From a virus: 30,140 nucleotides of DNA. Of the stretch, positions 7,249 through 13,476 are shown one piece after another. The notes under the pieces were generated by a model that was given only the letters and a program-made list of their open reading frames with translations, made no database searches and was not told the DNA's origin. The translations under genes and the position numbers were made by a program. Within the stretch, counting starts at the first letter, position 1. Every line of letters begins with the position of its first letter. Where the stretch lies: IMG/VR virus record IMGVR_UViG_3300042565_000370, positions 1-30,140 of that record, one strand, 5' to 3'.

Positions 7249-7405
7249 CCGCTTGGTTGAACACCTACGCACAGAATACCCGGATTTGGATATCAGTCCG
7301 CATATGGTGTTTAACTTCAAACAACTGGAAAAGATGGAGCAACAACTGGCATACAATGCCGGGTTTGCAAACGCTAAAAAAATCTATCAAAAAGAAGAGA
7401 TATGA
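7232..7405 (+). CDS. Small hypothetical phage protein (57 aa)
   Basis: ATG 7232 to TGA 7403-7405 encodes 57 residues: MKTPIDRLVEHLRTEYPDLD, then MVFNFKQLEKMEQQLAYNAGFANA. Small proteins with a KQLEKMEQQ...A...G helix are common in Bacteroidota phage early operons. Its stop overlaps the next ATG by 4 bases. Role unknown. Confidence 0.6.
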   Translation: MKTPIDRLVEHLRTEYPDLDISPHMVFNFKQLEKMEQQLAYNAGFANAKKIYQKEEI

Positions 7406-7677
7406 ATGTTACCAAAGAACTTGTGAGACAATTGCTTGAGCAATACCCACAGACAAGAGACAATGACAACCTTTTGATGTCAATGATTTGGCGAAGCGAA
7501 TCAAATCTGTTCAACTTCTTCCATCGTTTGGAATCAGGTAAGTTAACACCAGCGGAAACCATCCGCAGATGCCGTCAACGGTTGCAGTTAGATGATCCCG
7601 AATTGCGAGGTGAGACCTATGAGCTGCGACAAAAACACCAAGCAAAAGTGAAAAAAGAATTGGGATATAAAGTTTAG
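7402..7677 (+). CDS. Hypothetical phage protein with RDND-LL-S-IW motif
   Basis: This 91-residue protein begins MNVTKELVRQLLEQYPQTRDNDNLLMSMIWR and ends with a basic helix (ETIRRCRQRLQLDDPELRG ... KHQAKVKKELGYKV). The RDNDN-LL---IW segment and the TIRR-RR-LQ--DPELRG tail recur in small proteins of diverse phages, so this is a genuine conserved family, but its role is unknown. It is the last gene of the 6.1-7.7 kb operon, and a promoter element begins within its final codons. Confidence 0.65.
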   Translation: MNVTKELVRQLLEQYPQTRDNDNLLMSMIWRSESNLFNFFHRLESGKLTPAETIRRCRQRLQLDDPELRGETYELRQKHQAKVKKELGYKV

Positions 7678-7691
7678 TTGTAGTATATTTG
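7660..7691 (+). promoter_or_regulatory. Bacteroidota-type promoter for structured RNA / nuclease gene
   Basis: TTG at 7660-7662 and a perfect -7 element TATATTTG at 7684-7691 are 21 bases apart. Predicted transcription starts near 7696. Unlike the other promoters here, the next start codon is about 100 bases away (7794), so the transcript has a real leader, occupied by two hairpins. Confidence 0.55.
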
Positions 7692-7695
7692 TTGT

Positions 7696-7790
7696 GTTAA
7701 CGGAATGTCGCATATTCCAAAGTTACAAAGATTTTTACCCCATTAAGTTTGTGTGCAATGCGACTGCCACTTACTTTTTGGGGTTTTTTA
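7696..7790 (+). ncRNA. Structured RNA with two kissing hairpin loops
   Basis: Hairpin 1 has a 5-bp stem (7702-7706 with 7714-7718) closing a 7-base loop GTCGCAT (7707-7713). Hairpin 2 is a long imperfect stem: CCCCA 7738-7742 pairs with TGGGG 7779-7783, then AAGT with ACTT, GTG with CAC and GCA with TGC, broken by 2x2 internal loops and a bulge. It closes a 7-base loop ATGCGAC (7758-7764). The two loops are perfectly complementary over all 7 bases, as in a kissing complex. Hairpin 2 is followed at once by six T (7784-7789), so it can also act as a terminator. The element fills the gap between promoter and nuclease gene and may be a leader regulator or a separate small RNA. I do not recognise it as a known family. 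Confidence 0.6.
7738..7789 (+). terminator. Terminator-like hairpin plus T-tract ahead of nuclease gene
   Basis: The second hairpin of the leader RNA ends in a GC-rich base (CCCC/GGGG) directly followed by TTTTTT, the form of an intrinsic terminator. The inner stem is imperfect. It ends only 4 bases before the nuclease ATG at 7794, so full termination would silence the gene, and partial termination or regulated readthrough is the natural reading. Confidence 0.5.
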
Positions 7791-7793
7791 TTT

Positions 7794-8318
7794 ATGAAAT
7801 TTTTAGAAAAAGATTTGGAACAAATCATCTTTGAATCTGGAAGGGATTCATTAAGAGAAAAAGGCTTGTCAATTGAAGGCAAACTATTTAGACAATTAAG
7901 AATTGGCAATTATGGGATTGCTGATTTGGTGGAATTTACAAGACCAATGTATGACGGACCTAATCGAAAGTATTTTGTTCCTGGTCAAATTACAATTTAT
8001 GAATTAAAAAAAGAGCAAATCGGAATTGCTTCGTTTTTGCAATCCTTAAATTATGTTAAAGGAATTCAGCGGTATTTAGAAAAAAAAAGTAAGCAAGATA
8101 AATACGTTATAAATCTTGTAATTATTGGTAAGGAATTAGATACAACAGGTTCATTCTGTTTTATTAATAATTTGTTATCTATTAACAACGATTATTTTGA
8201 TTTAGAATCAAACCTTACTCAATCAGGTTCAATATGTTTTTTTACATATGAATATACTTTGGATGGTTTGAAGTTTAATTATGAAAGTGAATATGTTAAA
8301 ACTAATGAAGGTTTTTAA
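7794..8318 (+). CDS. Putative PD-(D/E)XK nuclease, accessory gene
   Basis: This 174-residue protein has the pattern of a PD-(D/E)XK nuclease: Asp44 in IADLVEF, then a strand ending in Glu70-x-Lys72 (ITIYELKKE), followed by a helix with Gln83 and Tyr (FLQSLNYVKGIQRYL). It could cut DNA or RNA, and the target is unknown. The start is ATG 7794 (a TTG at 7749 would lie inside the leader hairpin). The gene is clearly AT-richer than its neighbours, has its own promoter and a structured leader, and sits between two replication-related operons, which together suggest recent acquisition. A role in host DNA attack, competition with other phages, or toxin-like action is speculative. Confidence 0.6.
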   Translation: MKFLEKDLEQIIFESGRDSLREKGLSIEGKLFRQLRIGNYGIADLVEFTRPMYDGPNRKYFVPGQITIYELKKEQIGIASFLQSLNYVKGIQRYLEKKSKQDKYVINLVIIGKELDTTGSFCFINNLLSINNDYFDLESNLTQSGSICFFTYEYTLDGLKFNYESEYVKTNEGF

Positions 8319-8320
8319 CT

Positions 8321-8959
8321 ATGGCTATTTTTAGAAAAATACACACCTCATTTTGGAGTGATCCATTTATTCAGGATCTTGACAATGACCATCGTTTATT
8401 CTATTTGTACTTATTGACAAATGAACGCACAAAGCAATGTGGCATTTATGAAATCAGTAAAAAACAAATGTCATTTGAACTTGGATACAGTATAGATAAA
8501 GTATCTAAACTCCTTGCATACTTTATAAAAGTTGGGAAAGTTCTATATTCAGAAACAACAAAAGAGATTGCCTTAAAGAACTGGATGAAATACAACGGTT
8601 CAACATCGCCAAAAGTTGCAAGTTGCATAAAATCAGAACTTTGTCTTGTGAAGGATAGAGTATTGATAGAGTATGTAAACGGTATGTATACTGCATCGCA
8701 AGAAGAAGAAGAACAAGAAGAAGAACAAGAACAAGAAAAGAGATTCCAAAAACCGACCATTGAAGATGTTAAAACTTATATGAAAGAACAAGGAATGAAT
8801 GACATCTCCGAAAGATGGATGTCTCATTACGAATCAAACGGTTGGTTAGTTGGTAAAAACAAAATGAAAGATTGGAAAGCATCCGTGAGAACTTGGAAAT
8901 TAAATAATCTTCAAACCGAGGAAATCAAAACAAACAAACCTAAAATTGCAACCCTATGA
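8321..8959 (+). CDS. Replisome organiser / helicase loader-like protein
   Basis: This 212-residue protein starts FRKIHTSFWSDPFIQDLDNDHRLFYLYLLTN, with a winged-helix region (GIYEISKKQMSFELGYSIDKVSKLLAYF), as seen in phage replication initiators. It has a Glu/Gln-rich hinge (about residues 127-140) and a C-terminal segment GWLVGKNKMKDWKASVRTW that is shared by many phage replisome organisers of the DnaD-like type. It should bind origin DNA and bring in the helicase encoded next (ATGA overlap at 8956). The origin may lie in or near this gene, but I see no iterons. The Glu-rich hinge comes from a GAA/CAA-repeat tract. Confidence 0.72.
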   Translation: MAIFRKIHTSFWSDPFIQDLDNDHRLFYLYLLTNERTKQCGIYEISKKQMSFELGYSIDKVSKLLAYFIKVGKVLYSETTKEIALKNWMKYNGSTSPKVASCIKSELCLVKDRVLIEYVNGMYTASQEEEEQEEEQEQEKRFQKPTIEDVKTYMKEQGMNDISERWMSHYESNGWLVGKNKMKDWKASVRTWKLNNLQTEEIKTNKPKIATL

Positions 8960-10188
8960 ACACAGAAAGAATCATCCTATCCAATATGCTGTTTTACGAT
9001 GACGCAAAACACTTCTTACCAAGAATAAACAAGAACTGGTTTACGGATTCAATGTCAGCCAAATTGATTGAGGTTATGACAGAGATGTACTACAACAACG
9101 AAGCCATTGACTATGTGAGTTTATCCAAACACTTTGACCGAGTGCAAGTGATTGAGATTATCCAACTTCAACAACAGGCATCCGGCATCACGGACATCAA
9201 ACCACACTTGATGCAATTGGAACACGATTACATCAAAAAGCAAGTTGTTGAAGGTGTTTTGTCTTTGGATGTTACAAAGGAATTGAATGAGCTTGTTACC
9301 GACATACAGAATGTAGTTGAACGCACAACCTTCTCAACCCATAAAGAACCATCCAGTATTGTGAAGGTGACCAACAAGGTCGTTGATCAAATTGTATTCA
9401 ATGCACAGAACGGTGGAAACTTAACGGGTAAGCAAACCGGATGGAGATTCCTTGACAAGTACATTGGTGGATACAACGAAGGGGATTTGATTGTGGTTGC
9501 TGGTAGACCGGGAATGGGAAAGACGGCAATTGCTTTGACCTTGACAAAGGAGTTTGCACAGATTGGTGGGAAGGCTTTGTTCATTTCACTTGAGATGTCC
9601 AATGAGCAACTTGCAAAGAGATACATTTCTTTGATTGGAGACATTGCCAATTGGAAGATTCGCAACGGACAATTGAGAGAGAATGAAATCCTTCAGGTTT
9701 GTGACATTGCCAACAGACAAACGATTGAGTTCTTTATTGATGATGATGTAGATTCTCGCATCGGACAAATCAAAGCGAAAGCAAAACTTCACAAATCAAC
9801 GAAGGGATTGAACTTGCTTGTGATTGACTACATCCAGTTGATTAAAGGGACAAAGACAAACCGTGAACAAGAGATTGCAGAGATATCACGCACATTAAAA
9901 CTCCTTGCAAAGGAACTCAAAATCACGGTGATGATACTTGCACAATTATCACGCAAGAGTGAGGAGAGAGCAGACAAAAGACCGATGTTGAGTGACCTTC
10001 GGGAGTCAGGTGCAATTGAACAAGATGCCGACATCGTGATGTTTCCATTTCGTCCGATGTATTATGAGCAAGAGAAACCCGAAATGGAGGAAGCGGAGTT
10101 GATCATCGCAAAGAACCGCAACGGAGAGTGCGTCACAATACCGACATACTTTGAGGGAATGTATACCAGTTATAAGGAGAAGATATGA
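8956..10188 (+). CDS. dnaB: DnaB-type replicative helicase
   Basis: This 410-residue protein has a shortened N-terminal domain (about 130 residues) and a full RecA-like DnaB_C domain: Walker A GRPGMGKT at 183-190, FISLEMSNEQLAKR at 209-222, Walker B LLVIDYIQLI at 287-296, and late QLSRKSEERADKRPMLSDLRESG and DADIVMF segments. It unwinds DNA at the replication fork as a hexamer. It overlaps the loader gene before and the ABC-GNAT gene after by 4 bases each, so all three are co-translated. The first 180 residues are less typical, as usual in phage helicases. Confidence 0.92.
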   Translation: MNTERIILSNMLFYDDAKHFLPRINKNWFTDSMSAKLIEVMTEMYYNNEAIDYVSLSKHFDRVQVIEIIQLQQQASGITDIKPHLMQLEHDYIKKQVVEGVLSLDVTKELNELVTDIQNVVERTTFSTHKEPSSIVKVTNKVVDQIVFNAQNGGNLTGKQTGWRFLDKYIGGYNEGDLIVVAGRPGMGKTAIALTLTKEFAQIGGKALFISLEMSNEQLAKRYISLIGDIANWKIRNGQLRENEILQVCDIANRQTIEFFIDDDVDSRIGQIKAKAKLHKSTKGLNLLVIDYIQLIKGTKTNREQEIAEISRTLKLLAKELKITVMILAQLSRKSEERADKRPMLSDLRESGAIEQDADIVMFPFRPMYYEQEKPEMEEAELIIAKNRNGECVTIPTYFEGMYTSYKEKI

Positions 10189-11330
10189 GAAAGATTAAAT
10201 TATCAAATGCAATCATTGAAGATGAATACACAAAATATGTTTGTGAATCATTTGACATTCAAGACATAACAAAAACGCTTGTTGAAATTCCAATAAATTT
10301 AGATGAGTGCAAAAATTTTGATTGGCAGATTGGCGTTGTTTATGGTGGAAGTGGAAGTGGTAAAACAACGATACTCAAACATTTTGGCACAATCAAAGAA
10401 GTTGAATTTGATTCCAAAAAAGCATTGATTTCAAATTTTCATTGGTTATCTCCAAGTGATGCTTCAATACTTTTGGGTGCTATGGGATTGTCCAGTATTC
10501 CAACTTGGTTAAGACCATTTAAAGTGTTGTCAAATGGGGAACAATATCGTGCAAAATTGGCTTATTTGATAGGGAGTGCAAAAGAGAATGAAACAATTCT
10601 TGTTGATGAATTCACAAGTGTTGTTGATCGTGAGGTTGCAAAGGCAATGTCGTTTTCATTGCAAAAGTATATTCGCAAAACCAATAAAAAAATCATTGTC
10701 GCAAGTTGTCACTTTGATATAATGGAATGGTTGATGCCAGATTGGACATATTCACCATTGAAGGAGCGTGTTGAAAGACACGACTATCTTCGGCAAGGAA
10801 GACCAAAAATTAATTTACAAGTTAGTCGGTGCGAATCAAAAACTTATGACTTGTTCAAAAAGCATCACTATATGACAGAGGCAGTTAACAAAGCGTTTAA
10901 ATTTATTTTGTTTGAATGGAATGAAAAACCGATTGCAATAGCGGTGATTGGTATGCAAACATCCGGTGGCATATCAAATGCTTATAGAGATAGCCGGATT
11001 GTAGTTTTGCCAGATTATCAAGGGTTGGGTATTGGAACAAGTATCAGTAATTTTATTGGAGGTATTTGTAAAAACATTGGGTATCGTTATTTTACAAAAA
11101 CCATTCATCCAGCATTGGGAGAATATAGGAATATGAAAATATCACTTTGGAAGCCAACGATGTACAATGGTAAGCAACGAGAGAAAAAAAGAGAGGATAA
11201 AAAATATTTAAACTATCAATTTAGAAAATCATATTGCCACGAATACATTGGTGATGCAATAGATGGATATGATGAATTATTACAATCAATTGCAATTATG
11301 AGAGATTTAAAACAATACAAATTATTATGA
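10185..11330 (+). CDS. ABC-type ATPase fused to GNAT acetyltransferase-like domain
   Basis: This 381-residue protein joins two domains. Residues about 1-200 are an ABC ATPase: Walker A GGSGSGKT at 54-61, signature-like LSNGEQ at 115-120, Walker B TILVDEF at 137-143 and a switch His at 176 (ASCHF). Residues about 210-325 are a GNAT-like fold with the acyl-CoA-binding motif RIVVLPDYQGLGIG at 271-284, preceded by HHYMTEAVNKAFKFILFEW. The order ATPase then acetyltransferase is that described for COG2401. The GNAT half also resembles the Mom fold used to modify adenine in phage Mu, so DNA modification is one candidate role. There are no membrane segments, so it is not a transporter. The gene is AT-richer than the helicase gene it overlaps. 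Confidence 0.75.
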   Translation: MRKIKLSNAIIEDEYTKYVCESFDIQDITKTLVEIPINLDECKNFDWQIGVVYGGSGSGKTTILKHFGTIKEVEFDSKKALISNFHWLSPSDASILLGAMGLSSIPTWLRPFKVLSNGEQYRAKLAYLIGSAKENETILVDEFTSVVDREVAKAMSFSLQKYIRKTNKKIIVASCHFDIMEWLMPDWTYSPLKERVERHDYLRQGRPKINLQVSRCESKTYDLFKKHHYMTEAVNKAFKFILFEWNEKPIAIAVIGMQTSGGISNAYRDSRIVVLPDYQGLGIGTSISNFIGGICKNIGYRYFTKTIHPALGEYRNMKISLWKPTMYNGKQREKKREDKKYLNYQFRKSYCHEYIGDAIDGYDELLQSIAIMRDLKQYKLL

Positions 11331-11638
11331 AAATAATTGACTACCGCAGATTCAACCAACTGCGAACAAAAGCAAAAGAATTGCCAATGTACAAAGAATT
11401 CATCTCACTCGTTGAAAAGGACAAGAAGGTGCAATGCTATAACACTCTCCAAGATATGCTGTTAGATGCGTTCAAATGGGATAAAACGCCACAAGGTCAC
11501 GAGTATTGGCAATCCGTCTATGATTCAATTGTACTTGCGGAACATCCAAAATGCCCAAAGTGTAATCAACTTGGGAAGGTGTGGTTGCTGAAAACCGTAA
11601 ACAAGCACAAGTGTAACAAATGCAAAATAACATTCTAA
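11327..11638 (+). CDS. Zinc-ribbon protein next to ABC-GNAT gene
   Basis: This 103-residue protein has a helical N-terminal two thirds and a C-terminal zinc ribbon (CPKC ... CNKC, with 17 residues between the pairs). It overlaps the ABC-GNAT gene by 4 bases. Zinc ribbons of this kind bind DNA, RNA or protein. It may be an adaptor for the ABC-GNAT protein or for replication. No family name can be given. Confidence 0.6.
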   Translation: MKIIDYRRFNQLRTKAKELPMYKEFISLVEKDKKVQCYNTLQDMLLDAFKWDKTPQGHEYWQSVYDSIVLAEHPKCPKCNQLGKVWLLKTVNKHKCNKCKITF

Positions 11639-12111
11639 TGAACCCCTATCAAGAAACCCACAACCTAAAGCAAGAAATTCGCAGATTGCGTTTACAGATT
11701 GCAGACATAACCGTCAAGCACGACAAAGAGTTAAAACGATTGAAAAAAGAAATCATTCAACCCAAGTGCGATTTGAATAGCATTGATGCTGACTGGACAG
11801 ATGCAATGAGAGTTTGTTGTCAAGCCTACGATGTCACACCTGATCTCGTTATTTCATCATTGAGAAAACAATCCGTTGTGTATGCTCGTCATATGTTTTC
11901 CTTCCTTTGCCGTAAGCACTTGAAGATGACATTCTCATCAATTGGCTATATATTGGGGAGAGACCATTCCAGCGTGATGAATGCCATCAATGTCTTTGAT
12001 AATTTAGTTACACACGACAAAACAACAAGACAGACATATGAAACATCCGTTCAGTTATTGGGTGATTACTTGCACCAAAGGACTCTCCAGCACGATACAC
12101 ATCTTGTATGA
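11638..12111 (+). CDS. DnaA domain IV-like DNA-binding protein
   Basis: This 157-residue protein has an N-terminal coiled coil (LKQEIRRLRLQIADITVKHDKELKRLKKE) and a C-terminal domain matching DnaA domain IV: SLRKQSVVYARHMFSFLCRKHLK, then IGYILGRDHSSVMNAI, which is the DnaA-box-binding signature (RDH-S-V--A). The ATPase domains of DnaA are absent, so it can bind DnaA-box-like DNA but not open an origin alone. It may mark the phage origin or compete with host DnaA. ATG 11638 overlaps the upstream TAA (TAATG). An in-frame ATG at 11620 would add six residues and cannot be excluded. Confidence 0.8.
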   Translation: MNPYQETHNLKQEIRRLRLQIADITVKHDKELKRLKKEIIQPKCDLNSIDADWTDAMRVCCQAYDVTPDLVISSLRKQSVVYARHMFSFLCRKHLKMTFSSIGYILGRDHSSVMNAINVFDNLVTHDKTTRQTYETSVQLLGDYLHQRTLQHDTHLV

Positions 12112-12157
12112 GGAAGAGCAAGTTTTGAGATGTCAAAAAAAGTACGAAAAAGATGGT

Positions 12158-12165
12158 TATATTTG
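12158..12165 (+). promoter_or_regulatory. Promoter -7 element (TATATTTG)
   Basis: A perfect TAnnTTTG lies in the 72-base gap between the DnaA-like and sigma-like genes, 19 bases before the TTG start at 12184. No clear -33 TTTG is present at the usual distance, so the promoter is weak or factor-dependent. The 12 bases ATTTGCATTATT (12161-12172) also occur at 4369-4380 upstream of the HTH gene, and ATTTGCAT recurs at 6058. Confidence 0.4.
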
Positions 12166-12183
12166 CATTATTGAAAAGAAAAA

Positions 12184-12693
12184 TTGAATAAAGCCGAGAT
12201 CATATTGGAACTATCCAAAGCCGATTGGTTGAGGAAAGCAACCAAGAACATTGCAAAAAACAATGAGTTGGCAAGGGAGTTGTATCAATTTTACTTTTTA
12301 ACAATACTTGAGAAACCTGATGAACAAATCGAGAAAATATACAGAGACGGATACATCCAGTTTTGGTCAATCCGTCTTCTTTACCTTTGTATCAACGGCA
12401 ACCGGCATCCCTTTGGCGAATCAAGAATATATGATCAACACGATGTTTACGAGCTTGACTTCGCTGAAGAGATTGACTTATTGGATGAGAGAGAGCAAAC
12501 GGAAGGAATTGAACTTGAACGAATCAACAAAATAAACCAAGTGACAGAATCAGCATATTTTTATGAAAGGGAGTTATTTAAACTATGGTGTTCAGGAATG
12601 TCAGCAAGGGCAATCCATCGAAAGACCGACATCTCCGTTCGTGAAGTGTTGCGAGTAATTAAACTAATGAAAGAAAGATGCATACAGAAATAA
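12184..12693 (+). CDS. Sigma factor-like protein
   Basis: This 169-residue protein has an N-terminal helical part resembling sigma region 2 (ELYQFYFLTILEKPDEQIEKIYRDGYIQFWSIRLLYLCIN) and a C-terminal HTH (ELFKLWCSGMSARAIHRKTDISVREVLRVIKLMKE) in the place of region 4. Small sigma-like proteins of this layout are common in Bacteroidota phages and could direct host RNA polymerase to late promoters. A stop codon 10 bases upstream (12172-12174) leaves TTG 12184 as the only reasonable start. Sigma activity is likely but unproven. Confidence 0.55.
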   Translation: MNKAEIILELSKADWLRKATKNIAKNNELARELYQFYFLTILEKPDEQIEKIYRDGYIQFWSIRLLYLCINGNRHPFGESRIYDQHDVYELDFAEEIDLLDEREQTEGIELERINKINQVTESAYFYERELFKLWCSGMSARAIHRKTDISVREVLRVIKLMKERCIQK

Positions 12694-12932
12694 TTGGAAT
12701 TGCTTGTTTGGCAATCATCATCGTAAACTTTGGCAAACCAGCCGATCTATTAAAACGCTATCTCTACGGAAGCGATTATTCCAAATGGAAGCGAATGAAA
12801 CCCCTTGACTGTGCTTTCTGCTTGTCGTGGTGGTTGGGCTTGTCCTTTTTCCTATACACCTACGGTTGGGTGGGGATACTTTACGCATCCATCGCCACCG
12901 TGATTGTCGCACTATTAGAAACAAAACTATGA
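12678..12932 (+). CDS. Small membrane protein with CAFCLSWW motif
   Basis: This 84-residue protein has an N-terminal membrane segment (about residues 4-18), a basic loop (LLKRYLYGSDYSKWKRMKPL), the motif CAFCLSWWLG and two further hydrophobic stretches up to the C-terminus. The Cys-x-x-Cys followed by aromatic residues at a membrane entry recurs in small membrane proteins of Bacteroidota phages. It overlaps the sigma-like gene by 16 bases and the next gene by 4. Function unknown. Confidence 0.65.
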   Translation: MHTEIIGIACLAIIIVNFGKPADLLKRYLYGSDYSKWKRMKPLDCAFCLSWWLGLSFFLYTYGWVGILYASIATVIVALLETKL

Positions 12933-13201
12933 GCAACATTGAATTTATACTATCACTCCAACCCCTTTACGATGCTTGGAAGAAAACACAAGTATTCGCA
13001 CCATCACCAGAACAAGGGGCAATCCTTAACAATGTACACCGTGAAATCTTCGGAAGGAATTTACCAAATTGCAGTACTTGTGTGACCGAAGCATTGCACT
13101 CACTTTTGATATGGGCAAACCAACAACAAGAAGCCATCACCAAAGCACAACTTGCCGATGATGAGCAAAAACCAAAGAGAAGGAGAAAGAATGAGCAATG
13201 A
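12929..13201 (+). CDS. Hypothetical protein with NCSTCVTEAL segment
   Basis: ATG 12929 overlaps the upstream stop (ATGA) and gives 90 residues. A start at 12827 in the same frame would lie deep in the membrane-protein gene and is rejected. The sequence is helical (FILSLQPLYDAWKKT, then NCSTCVTEALHSLLIWANQQQ) and ends in a very basic tail (KPKRRRKNEQ), which points to nucleic acid or terminase contact. It precedes the HNH and TerS genes and may be a packaging accessory. Confidence 0.6.
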   Translation: MSNIEFILSLQPLYDAWKKTQVFAPSPEQGAILNNVHREIFGRNLPNCSTCVTEALHSLLIWANQQQEAITKAQLADDEQKPKRRRKNEQ

Positions 13202-13455
13202 AGAAACACACAATGACATACCTAAACCATTTCGGATATGACATAAGTGACTTCATCCCTTGTGAGGTGTGTGGAAAAACGGCAATTGACATCCATCACC
13301 TTGAGGCGAGAGGTTTAGGGGGAAGCAAGGAAGCGGACAACATTGAAAACCTGATGGCATTATGTCGTGAGGATCACATCAAGTTTGGAGATAAGAAACA
13401 ATACAAGGAGTGGTTGAAATCGATTCACGAACAAAGATTGTCAATGGTAAAATAA
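13198..13455 (+). CDS. HNH endonuclease
   Basis: This 85-residue protein has the HNH pattern: CEVC at 22-25, IDIHHLEARGLGG with His33-His34, NIENLMALC and REDHIKFG with His60. HNH proteins beside terminase genes help TerL to cut and package DNA in many phages, so that is the most likely job. It overlaps its upstream neighbour by 4 bases and is followed by a short spacer with a tandem repeat before the TerS-like gene. Confidence 0.8.
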   Translation: MKKHTMTYLNHFGYDISDFIPCEVCGKTAIDIHHLEARGLGGSKEADNIENLMALCREDHIKFGDKKQYKEWLKSIHEQRLSMVK

Positions 13456-13473
13456 ATTCGGGATAAATTCGGG
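13452..13473 (+). repeat. Perfect 11-bp tandem repeat at HNH-TerS junction
   Basis: ATAAATTCGGG occurs twice in a row (13452-13462 and 13463-13473) and spans the stop codon of the HNH gene and the short spacer before ATG 13477. Packaging proteins often bind repeated sites near or inside their own gene, so this could be a TerS-binding or cos/pac site. It could also only affect TerS translation. Confidence 0.6.
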
Positions 13474-13476
13474 AAT

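Noticed and set aside
7696-7790. Known ribozyme or standard riboswitch in the nuclease leader
   Set aside because: No hammerhead or twister core and no familiar aptamer was recognised; the structure is two hairpins with kissing loops.
7749-7793. Nuclease gene starting at TTG 7749
   Set aside because: This would place coding sequence inside the leader hairpin and add residues with no match to the fold. ATG 7794 is better.
985-11805. 16-base identity TGCTGACTGGACAGAT in the portal gene and the DnaA-like gene
   Set aside because: In both places it encodes Ala-Asp-Trp-Thr-Asp in the same phase, so it is likely to be coincidental codon use and not a functional repeat.
12308-12535. 75-residue frame inside the sigma-like gene
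   Set aside because: It has no family pattern, and the longer frame explains the region.
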